Shown here in pieces: positions 1 through 5,948 of a DNA stretch of 64,000 bases. The stretch is taken from assembly GCA_963829725.1 (NCBI GenBank), contig CAWHJW010000016.1, forward strand, positions 124,001-188,000. The letters are read 5' to 3'. This stretch comes from RYN-230 sp963829725 (GTDB taxonomy: Bacteria > Actinomycetota > Actinomycetes > Streptosporangiales > Streptosporangiaceae). The first letter of the stretch is position 1. Every line of letters starts with the position of its first letter. Under the pieces are notes generated by a model. That model was not told the origin of the DNA, made no database searches, and saw nothing but the letters and a program-made list of their open reading frames with translations. The position numbers were made by a program, and so were the translations under genes.

Positions 1-1
1 G

Positions 2-223
2 ACCCAGGGCAGGCAGCCGGTCAAGAACGACGACCTGTGGCGGCGGCTGGACGCGGCGACGGCCCGGCACCGGGTTCAGTGGTTCTGGGTCAAGGGCCAT
101 GCCGGGCACCCGGGAAACGAGCGCGCCGACCAGCTGGCGGGCCAAGGGGCCGACGAGGCCGCCGGGCGCCGGCCGCGCCGCGCCGCCGCTTCCGCGTCGT
201 CGGGGCCGCACGCCGCCCCGTAA
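2..223 (+). CDS. rnhA: Ribonuclease HI, C-terminal part (5' end outside window)
   Basis: This is the last 73 codons of an RNase H fold protein, read in the frame starting at base 2 and ending at a TAA. The visible motif VKGHAGHPGNERADQLA is the C-terminal signature of RNase HI, with the conserved His of the flexible loop and the last catalytic Asp. RNase HI cuts the RNA strand of RNA/DNA hybrids during replication and repair. A low-complexity Arg/Ala/Ser tail of about 20 residues follows the fold. The upstream catalytic residues lie outside the window, so activity cannot be judged. Confidence 0.85.
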   Translation, partial: TQGRQPVKNDDLWRRLDAATARHRVQWFWVKGHAGHPGNERADQLAGQGADEAAGRRPRRAAASASSGPHAAP

Positions 224-329
224 CCGGGACGGATCCCGGCAGGCAGCGGCGCGCCGGTTCCGGTGCCGCGCATCCTGCCGCTCCCCGGCTAGCGTGGTCC
301 GCACCACTTTCCTCTCAGGGGGCCACAGC

Positions 330-539
330 ATGCAGCTGAGCGCACGGAACCAGATTCCGGCCACGGTGACCAGGGTCAACGCCGGGGAGGCCATCGCCAA
401 CGTGGAACTGGACGCGGCCGGGGTGCGCCTGGTCGCGTCGATCACCGTGGAGGCGGTCCGCCAGCTTGGCCTGACTGCGGGGAGCCAGGTGCTCGCGGTG
501 ATCAAGGCGTCGGACCTCATCGTGGCCGTGGACGACTGA
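330..539 (+). CDS. Molybdate-binding TOBE/Mop domain protein (molbindin-like)
   Basis: This 69-residue protein is a single TOBE/Mop domain. The pattern SARNQIPATVTRV, then GEAIANVEL, then LTAGSQVLAVIKASDLIVAV is typical of molbindins that bind molybdate or tungstate as small oligomers in the cytoplasm. The ATG start is supported by an AGGGGG ribosome site about 8 bases upstream. It stands alone between the RNase HI gene and a convergent DUF4262 gene. A role in supplying molybdate to the molybdenum hydroxylase encoded at 5.9-9.5 kb is possible, but that is inference from co-occurrence only. Confidence 0.85.
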   Translation: MQLSARNQIPATVTRVNAGEAIANVELDAAGVRLVASITVEAVRQLGLTAGSQVLAVIKASDLIVAVDD

Positions 540-545
540 CCGGCG

Positions 546-1040
546 TCAGCTCTCAGTGTTCCGGGCCGCCGCGGGCGCGGCGCGGATGCCCAGGACCGGC
601 TGACCGCCGCGCACCCCGCGGTAACCGGCTTCCCAGGGCCAGCGCCCCCGCCGGTCGGCGTGCACCACCTGGAGCGCGTGGAGCTGCGGGCCGTACAGGC
701 TCACCGCCGTCTCCAGATGCGCGGCGGGCTCGGCGACCTCGACGATCTCGATCAGCGGGCCGCCGGGCAGCATGATCTGCTCCCCGGGCGCCGGTGGCGC
801 GCTGTGGGTCAGGTGCCCGGCTACCTCGTTGAGCAGGAAAGTGGCCCGGGACAGCGGCATCCCGGTCAGGACGAGTTCCGGCAGGCCCAGCCCGGTCAGC
901 CCCGTGGTGTAGGCCCAGGGCGGGCGCGCCCGGTCGCGCTCCACGCCCTGCACCGCCCAGCCATGCTCGGCGATGAGCGCCCGGACATGGTCAAGGTAGT
1001 CGTCGGGTGTGCTGCCGGGGTGATCGCATAACCAGCACAT
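546..1040 (-). CDS. DUF4262 domain protein
   Basis: A 164-residue soluble protein that matches the actinobacterial DUF4262 family: N-terminal MCWLCDHP with a CxxC pair, then PWAYTTGLTGLGLPELVLTG, then a C-terminal half rich in Trp/Tyr (ALQVVHADRRGRWPWE). The family has no established biochemical role. Its stop lies 7 bases from the stop of the TOBE gene, so the two are convergent. The CxxC near the start could bind metal, but no partner Cys/His set is obvious. No signal peptide or membrane segment is visible. Confidence 0.75.
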   Translation of the reverse strand: MCWLCDHPGSTPDDYLDHVRALIAEHGWAVQGVERDRARPPWAYTTGLTGLGLPELVLTGMPLSRATFLLNEVAGHLTHSAPPAPGEQIMLPGGPLIEIVEVAEPAAHLETAVSLYGPQLHALQVVHADRRGRWPWEAGYRGVRGGQPVLGIRAAPAAARNTES

Positions 1041-1148
1041 TGGTTCCTCCGCGGATGGTTTGCTGCATGCTCACTTTGCGCGCGGGTACCGACAGAAATG
1101 CCGGGGTCTCGGCCGTCCTGGTCAGGGCACGCCGGAAGGAGGCGCCGC

Positions 1149-1673
1149 ATGTCAGCACCTGTCCGGATCGCCCGGATCTACGATGCCCCGTCGTCTCGCG
1201 ATGGCGCCCGGGTCCTGGTTGACCGGATCTGGCCCCGTGGCGTCCGGAAGGCTGACGCACACCTCGATGCCTGGGCCAGGGACGTCGCGCCGTCCCATGA
1301 ATTGCGCAGGTGGTACAGGCATGACCCGGCGAAGTTCACCGAGTTCCGCCGCCGGTACGCCGCCGAACTCAGCCAGGGCCCGGCCCGGGCGGCCCTGGAC
1401 GAACTGCGGACGCTGCTGGCGGCCGGGCAAGTCACCTTGCTCACCGCCACCCGGGACGTGGAGCACAGCCAGGCAGCCGTGCTGGCCGGGCTGCTGCAGC
1501 CGCCGTCCGGGGGTGGTGAGGCGGCGTGCTGGGCCCACCTGGTCTGCCCGGAGTGCGGAGCCATCAGCATCGAGGGGCATCAGCCGGGCTGCGCTGCCGG
1601 GGACCCCGGCGGCGCGTCAGCTCGCCCCGGAAGAGCCGGGCCGGGTGGAGTCAGCCGGAGCGGCGGGCCCTGA
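1149..1673 (+). CDS. DUF488 family protein with C-terminal Cys-rich tail
   Basis: The first about 115 residues are a DUF488 domain (YeaO-like): RIYDAPSSRDGARVLVDRIWPRG, then LRRWYRHDPAKFTEFRRRY, then VTLLTATRD. The start at 1149 is chosen because an AAGGAGG ribosome site lies 6 bases upstream; an in-frame ATG at 1098 has none. Unlike the usual domain of about 120 residues, this protein continues with CWAHLVCPECGAISIEGHQPGC, a CxxC-type cluster that could hold zinc, then a Gly/Arg-rich end. The last 57 bases overlap the convergent small membrane protein gene. Function of DUF488 is not established. Confidence 0.75.
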   Translation: MSAPVRIARIYDAPSSRDGARVLVDRIWPRGVRKADAHLDAWARDVAPSHELRRWYRHDPAKFTEFRRRYAAELSQGPARAALDELRTLLAAGQVTLLTATRDVEHSQAAVLAGLLQPPSGGGEAACWAHLVCPECGAISIEGHQPGCAAGDPGGASARPGRAGPGGVSRSGGP

Positions 1674-1934
1674 CCCGCCGGACTCCTCATCCGGGTCGGC
1701 CAGCGGGGACCTGGCAATGGTCAGGCCGTCCGTCGCGGCGACACGCTCGGCAGGGACGTAATCGCTGGTCGTCGCGGGCGTGCCTGGGTTTTCCTTGGCC
1801 CGGAAATGGGTCCGGGCTTCACGGTAGTCGGGGGCATGATGCCGCCGCCGGAAGGTCAGCCAAAGCGGGACACCCACGATGACCAGCACGATCAGCAGGG
1901 CGATCGGCCAGTTCGCGAGTACGCCACTACTCAT
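1617..1934 (-). CDS. Small single-pass membrane protein, unknown function
   Basis: A 105-residue protein with one clear N-terminal membrane helix (ANWPIALLIVLVIVGVPLWL), a positively charged stop (FRRRHH) and a hydrophilic, probably cytoplasmic tail rich in Pro, Ser and Glu. The ATG follows a very strong ribosome site (GGAGGAGG about 7 bases upstream). No domain is recognised. The gene is convergent with, and overlaps by 57 bases, the DUF488 gene; the overlap covers the low-complexity ends of both. Confidence 0.6.
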   Translation of the reverse strand: MSSGVLANWPIALLIVLVIVGVPLWLTFRRRHHAPDYREARTHFRAKENPGTPATTSDYVPAERVAATDGLTIARSPLADPDEESGGSGPAAPADSTRPGSSGAS

Positions 1935-2287
1935 ATGTCGCCTCCTCCGGCGCGGGCCGCCGATGGCTCTCCGCCGTACGCTTACGGGTTCCCTCCTGGG
2001 CTTTGGTAAACACGGCCGCTCGTGTCCGTCGCCCGGCCGGCCTTGGGGCGATGTGGGCCGCCTGGGGTGAGGAGCCTGGGGAACTGCACGGCCCCTGACG
2101 CTACGATCGGGGCCGGTGGCGTCAACGGCGGGCCGCCGGGCCGTCCTTATGGCCGGCCGTGCGCCCCGCGCTGACCTGCCTGTCCGCGGTGGCGGCCCGC
2201 GGCGCGGTCCGGGTGGCCCGGGTGAACTTGCACGTTGTGCCCGCGGCGCCCTGCTGAGCTCACGGGCCGGACTGGGACGGGTGGGCT
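1935..2287. other. Gene-poor 353-bp spacer
   Basis: This stretch separates two diverging genes, the small membrane protein and the BASS transporter, so both promoters should lie here. It is uniformly GC-rich. Short open frames exist but none has a convincing ribosome site or a recognisable product. No strong dyad or -10/-35 pair was seen. Confidence 0.5.
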
Positions 2288-3259
2288 GTGCGCGAAGACG
2301 AAGCGGGCCGGGCGGTTCCCTGGCGCGGCCGCGGGCTCGCGGGCGCCGCCGACAGGCTGGACCGGTACCTGCTGCCCTTGGTCATCGTGGCGGCCGCCGC
2401 CGGGGTGGCCCGCCCCGCCCCCGGCCGCGCGGTGTCCGCGCACAGCGGCATCGATGTCGCGCTCGCCGTCCTGGTCTTCGCGACCGGGCTGTCGCTGCGG
2501 CTGGCCGACCTGGCGGCGGTGCGGACCGCGTGGCGCCGGCTGCTGGTCGTCCTGGTCATCAGCACCGCGGTGCTGCCCACGCTGGCCTGGGCGGCCAGCC
2601 AGCTCATCACGGACCCGGTGCTGCGCTCGGGCATGCAGGCCGTCGGGGTCGCCCCGGCCGAGGTGGCCACGGTGGCGCTCTGCATCCTGGCCGGCGGCGA
2701 GGCGGCTGTCTGCGCGGTGATCCTGGCCACCTCCACGCTGGTCACCGTGCTCGCGGCCGGCCCGATCCTGTCCGTGCTCGGCACGTCGGCGGCCGTCTCA
2801 GCCGGCGGGCTGCTCACCACGCTGGCCCTCATCATCGCGCTGCCCCTCGCCGCCGGCCTGGCGCTGCGCGCGTCCTGGTCACCCGGCCCAAGGGCCGACG
2901 CCGTGGTGCGTATTGTCACGGTCGCCGCGCTGCTGGTACTGCTGTGGGAGGTGGCCAGCCAGATCCGGCTGGACGCCGGTTACGTGCGGGTCATCGCCGC
3001 GCTGCTGGCCTACATTGCGGCGTCGGCCGTGCTCGGCGGCCTGCTGTCGGCGCGGCTGGGCCGCCGCCGGGGCGTGGCCGTGCTGCTGCCGGTGGCGATG
3101 CGGGACTTCGCCGTGGCGGCCGGGATCGCGGCTGCCGCGTTCGGCCCGGCCGCCGCCGCCCCGCTCGGCGCCTACGGCCTGCTGGTGCTGCTGGCCGGGT
3201 CCGCCGTCACCCAGCTAGCCCGGCGCTCCGCCGCAGAATCGTTAGCCGTTAGGTCCTGA
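2288..3259 (+). CDS. Bile acid:sodium symporter (BASS) family transporter
   Basis: A 323-residue integral membrane protein with roughly nine or ten hydrophobic segments. The family signature is visible: GVAPAEVATVAL around residues 120-131 and the C-terminal MRDFAVAAGIA, equivalent to the conserved crossover helix motifs of BASS transporters. Family members move organic anions with sodium; the substrate here is unknown. The start is GTG with a weak G-rich ribosome site. The stop codon sits inside a strong hairpin. It is a single gene with no enzyme partner next to it. The family also includes arsenite and pantoate transporters, so no substrate is assigned. Confidence 0.75.
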   Translation: MREDEAGRAVPWRGRGLAGAADRLDRYLLPLVIVAAAAGVARPAPGRAVSAHSGIDVALAVLVFATGLSLRLADLAAVRTAWRRLLVVLVISTAVLPTLAWAASQLITDPVLRSGMQAVGVAPAEVATVALCILAGGEAAVCAVILATSTLVTVLAAGPILSVLGTSAAVSAGGLLTTLALIIALPLAAGLALRASWSPGPRADAVVRIVTVAALLVLLWEVASQIRLDAGYVRVIAALLAYIAASAVLGGLLSARLGRRRGVAVLLPVAMRDFAVAAGIAAAAFGPAAAAPLGAYGLLVLLAGSAVTQLARRSAAESLAVRS

Positions 3260-3288
3260 CCCGCCCAGGGGGTCAGGACCTAACGGCT
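3244..3288. terminator. Strong hairpin between convergent genes
   Basis: Perfect 17-bp inverted repeat (AGCCGTTAGGTCCTGAC and its complement) with an 11-nt loop. The left arm contains the stop codon of the BASS gene; the right arm contains the stop of the convergent aldo/keto reductase remnant. There is no T-tract, as is common in actinobacterial terminators. It probably acts in both directions. Confidence 0.8.
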
Positions 3289-3459
3289 CATCAATCCAGG
3301 TCCGCCGGTGGCCACGGGGGCGGCGGCGTCGATGGTCGCGGCGGCGGCCTGCTCGCCGGTGATCTCCTGGTAGAGATGGCCCAGCGGGGCGCCGCCCGGG
3401 CCCAGTTCGGTCACCCTGATCCCAGTGTCCCGGATGGGGCGCTGGCGCAGGGCCGTCAT
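3280..3459 (-). pseudogene. Aldo/keto reductase, N-terminal remnant
   Basis: A 59-codon frame beginning MTALRQRPIRDTGIRVTELG and continuing GGAPLGHLYQEITGEQAAAATIDAA. This is the N-terminus of an aldo/keto reductase of the galactose/L-fucose dehydrogenase type, where the next residues should be the WDAGIRYFDTAP-like segment carrying the catalytic Asp. Instead the frame diverges into APVATGGPGLMSR and stops in a hairpin arm. The ATG has an intact ribosome site (AGAGG 7 bases upstream). Catalytic Asp, Tyr, Lys and His are all missing, so the product cannot be an enzyme. It looks like the 5' stump left by a deletion. Confidence 0.7.
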
Positions 3460-3624
3460 CTGTGTGCCTCTTCTTCCGGCCGGCGGCCCGGGGTGGGTCC
3501 GGCGGGCTGGCGTGTGTCAGGCCGCCGGCCTGGGGTGGATCAGGCCGGTGCCCAGGGCGTGCGGGCCGACGGGCGGCGGTCGCGCACATCACCGGCTCCT
3601 TGGCGCCCCGCCACCCCGGCCTGC

Positions 3625-4095
3625 TTAAGCCCCGCGGGAAGCCGCGATGGCCTGTTCCCAGTGGCGCAGGTAGCCGGGGTAGCCGCGGGCGAACTCGGCG
3701 AGGTGGGCGGCGCCCGCCGGGGACAGTGCGGTGAGGTCGTAGCTGACCACCGCGGCGTGGCCATCGTGGTCCAGGGTGACGGTCACGCTGCCCGCATCCT
3801 GGCCCTCGGTCACCCGCGCGTACCGGATGGACCGCCCGGCCACCCGGTCGCAGACGACCCAGGTGACGTCCCGGCCCGCATGACTGGTCCGGAAGACGGT
3901 GCCGGGCTCGCTGTCATCCTCCGCCGGGGCCGGGAAGCGCGGTTCCCAGCCGGCCGCCCACCGCTGCTCACCTCGTGGCGTGAACAGGGTCCAGGGCTGC
4001 TGCATACCGGGCGGGAGGTGCACCGTCCCAGTCAGCCGGACCCGGGATGGATGCGTTGCGGATCGTGCTCCGGGATAATCGCCGCTGTCTACCAT
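3625..4095 (-). CDS. SRPBCC (START/Bet v1-like) family protein
   Basis: A 156-residue cytoplasmic protein with the pattern of small SRPBCC ligand-binding proteins: N-terminal strand RVRLTGTVHLPPGMQQPWTLFTPRGEQRW, a middle GTVFRTSHAGRDVTWVVCDRVAGRSIRYARVTEG, VTVTLDHDGHAAVVSYDLTAL, and a long C-terminal helix (AHLAEFARGYPGYLRHWEQAI) that closes the cavity. The ligand is unknown. It diverges from the 84-residue gene at 4110, with only 14 bases between the two start codons and a palindrome over its own start, which suggests joint control. Confidence 0.75.
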   Translation of the reverse strand: MVDSGDYPGARSATHPSRVRLTGTVHLPPGMQQPWTLFTPRGEQRWAAGWEPRFPAPAEDDSEPGTVFRTSHAGRDVTWVVCDRVAGRSIRYARVTEGQDAGSVTVTLDHDGHAAVVSYDLTALSPAGAAHLAEFARGYPGYLRHWEQAIAASRGA

Positions 4096-4100
4096 GGTAG
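4089..4100. promoter_or_regulatory. Palindrome over divergent start codons
   Basis: CTACCATGGTAG is a perfect 12-bp palindrome that includes the start codon of the SRPBCC gene and ends 9 bases before the start of the divergent gene. A related imperfect copy (GTAACATGGTAAC) covers that second start. Such paired sites could bind the small ribbon-helix-helix-like protein encoded next door. This is inference. Confidence 0.45.
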
Positions 4101-4109
4101 AAAGGTAAC

Positions 4110-4364
4110 ATGGTAACAGTCGAGCGGGTCCAGACCGGGGTGCGCATGGAGCGCACCATGCTGAAAGTACTCAAGGGCCTGGCCGAGTACCTGGACCTCT
4201 CGTTCGGTGACCTGCTGGAAGGGATCGTGCTGCATGCCTTCGAGGGCAAGGCGCCCTTCGGTGATCCCACGCTGGAGGTCATCAGCGGGCTGAAGCGGAT
4301 CTACGGCTGCGAGCTGACCGCCGCCGACAGCCACCATCTCGACGACCGGGAGCCGCCCGGCTGA
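4110..4364 (+). CDS. Small protein, possible ribbon-helix-helix regulator
   Basis: An 84-residue protein not matched to a named family. Its N-terminal part reads VQTGVRMERTMLKVLKGLAE and then YLDLSFGDLLEGIVLHAFEG, a short strand followed by two helices, which resembles the strand-helix-helix of MetJ/Arc repressors. The C-terminal 35 residues (LEVISGLKRIYGCELTAADS) form another likely helix. The ATG has a GAAAGG ribosome site. The divergent, nearly abutting arrangement with the SRPBCC gene and the palindromes over both starts fit an autoregulating DNA-binding protein, but this is unproven. Confidence 0.5.
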   Translation: MVTVERVQTGVRMERTMLKVLKGLAEYLDLSFGDLLEGIVLHAFEGKAPFGDPTLEVISGLKRIYGCELTAADSHHLDDREPPG

Positions 4365-4396
4365 CCCGCCGCCATGCCCCCGTGCCCAGGGGAGCG

Positions 4397-5023
4397 CTAG
4401 CGGAGGCGGGCCGTGAGCGCCGCCTTCGCGGCGGGCCAGTCGTCGTCCACCATCGCGTACTGCGCGGTGTCCCGCCAGCTTCCGTCCCGCCGGATCCGGT
4501 GCTTGCGCAGCACACCCTCGCGGGCCGCGCCCAGCCGCTCGATCGCGGCCTGGGACCTGATGTTGCGGATGTCGGTGTGCCAGACGACGCGGGCGGCGCC
4601 GAGCGTCTCGAAGGCGAACGACATCATCAGCAGCTTGGCTTCGGTGTTGTGCCCGGTACGCCACCAGCGCTGGCCGAGCCAGGTGTGGCCGATGGCCAGG
4701 GAGCGCAGCGCCGGGTTCACCTCATACAACGAGGTCGTCCCGGCGAACTCGCCGGTCACGGCGTCGATCTGGGCGTACGGGAAACGCGTGCCGCGGGCCC
4801 GAGCGGCCAGGGCGTCGGTGATGTGCCGCGCGGCGTCCTCGACCGTGACCGGCTCGCCTAGCGCGCCGCCCGGCGGGCTGAGCCAGCGGAATACCTCGGC
4901 GGCGGCCGCCCCGGTGCCCGCGGCGGCGAGGTAGCCGGGCGCGTGCACCGCCGCCAGCGGCTCGAGCCGGATCAGCCGGCCACCCAGCACCGGCATCGCG
5001 AACCAGGGGTCGTCGCTGCCCAC
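4397..5023 (-). CDS. GNAT family N-acetyltransferase (RimJ/RimL-like)
   Basis: A 208-residue GNAT-fold protein. The opening GGRLIRLEPLAAVHAPGYL and the core SLAIGHTWLGQRWWRTGHNTEAKLLMMSFAFE, followed by RVVWHTDIRNIRSQAAIERLGA, match the RimJ/RimL-type ribosomal-protein or aminoglycoside acetyltransferase group, which moves acetyl from acetyl-CoA to an amino group. The acetyl-CoA loop is of the non-canonical QRWWRTG type, common in this subgroup. The start is GTG. It is read toward the SRPBCC pair and away from the urate locus; no operon partner. Confidence 0.85.
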   Translation of the reverse strand: MGSDDPWFAMPVLGGRLIRLEPLAAVHAPGYLAAAGTGAAAAEVFRWLSPPGGALGEPVTVEDAARHITDALAARARGTRFPYAQIDAVTGEFAGTTSLYEVNPALRSLAIGHTWLGQRWWRTGHNTEAKLLMMSFAFETLGAARVVWHTDIRNIRSQAAIERLGAAREGVLRKHRIRRDGSWRDTAQYAMVDDDWPAAKAALTARLR

Positions 5024-5075
5024 GCCGGCATGATGTCAGCCGCCAGCCGGGGACCGCGCCCCATTTTCCGCCCGG

Positions 5076-5948
5076 TCAGCTCCAGGCCAGGGCGTCCTCG
5101 GGGGCGTCGTCGGCCAGCACGGTGCCTTCGATGAGGCCGTAGGGCCGGTCGCCCGGGTAGTACACCTCCCGGTCATTGGCCAGCCCGAACGGGGCCAGGT
5201 CAACCAGGTAGTGATGCTTGTTGGGCAGCGCCAGCCGGACCTCGCAGATCCCGGGCACGGACTCGATCACCCGCTCGCCGATGGCGTAGAGCGTCTGCTG
5301 CAGCGAATAACTGTACGTCCCGCTGAACGCATCCAGCACCGCCTGCCGTGCGGTACCGAACGCGGCCGCCCAGTCGGTGTCCGCGCCGCGGTACCGCCAC
5401 CACGCGCTGACCTGGGTGGCCAGGACACGGTCGGTGGTATCGGCCAGGGTGGTGTACTCGTCCCTCGGGAAGCCCCAGAACTCCGAGCCGGTGGTGTTCA
5501 GCACGGTCAGGTCCTCGATCCCGGACACCACGCTGAGGCCGGCCGTCTCGTCGAGGATGACCCGGGTGGCCCGGGTCAGCTCGCCGCTGCGGGCGAAGGA
5601 GTACCCGGTGGTGCCGATCCGGGCCCAGCTGTACTCCTGGACGCTGATCCGGGCCCGGGTGATCTGCGGCTGGCCGCGCACGAAATGGGCGGCCAGTTCC
5701 ATGGCCAGCACCTCGGGCTCGACGGCGCCGAGGCGGCTGGCGAGCGCATACACCGTGTTCTTCTGGGTGTCGGTGGTCAGCACGCCGGAGTTGTCCCCGG
5801 TCAGATGCGACGCGGCGAGGTCCCCGGACAGGCTGGTCGAGACGTTCCAGTCCCTGACCGCATCAGCGCCCGCGGGCCCGGCGCCGCGGGCCACCCGCAG
5901 CACCCGAACCTCTGCCTTTCCGTAACGATTCACTCCGAGGTGGGCCAT
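5076..5948 (-). CDS. pucL: Urate oxidase (uricase)
   Basis: A 290-residue tunnelling-fold uricase that oxidises urate to 5-hydroxyisourate with release of hydrogen peroxide, without cofactor. The catalytic Lys-Thr segment LTTDTQKNTVYAL is at residues 57-69, and NTTGSEFWGFPRDEYTTL and LPNKHHYLVDL complete the active site signatures. The start at 5948 is chosen over an upstream in-frame one because MAHLGVNRYGKAEVRV is the family N-terminus and AAAGGG lies 9 bases upstream. It is the last gene of the minus-strand operon and begins inside the 3' end of the xanthine dehydrogenase gene (86-base overlap). The two products act in sequence. Confidence 0.95.
   Translation of the reverse strand: MAHLGVNRYGKAEVRVLRVARGAGPAGADAVRDWNVSTSLSGDLAASHLTGDNSGVLTTDTQKNTVYALASRLGAVEPEVLAMELAAHFVRGQPQITRARISVQEYSWARIGTTGYSFARSGELTRATRVILDETAGLSVVSGIEDLTVLNTTGSEFWGFPRDEYTTLADTTDRVLATQVSAWWRYRGADTDWAAAFGTARQAVLDAFSGTYSYSLQQTLYAIGERVIESVPGICEVRLALPNKHHYLVDLAPFGLANDREVYYPGDRPYGLIEGTVLADDAPEDALAWS

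Noticed and set aside
2116..2287. Small gene before the BASS transporter
   Set aside because: Several short frames with GTG or ATG starts exist but none has a ribosome site or recognisable product.
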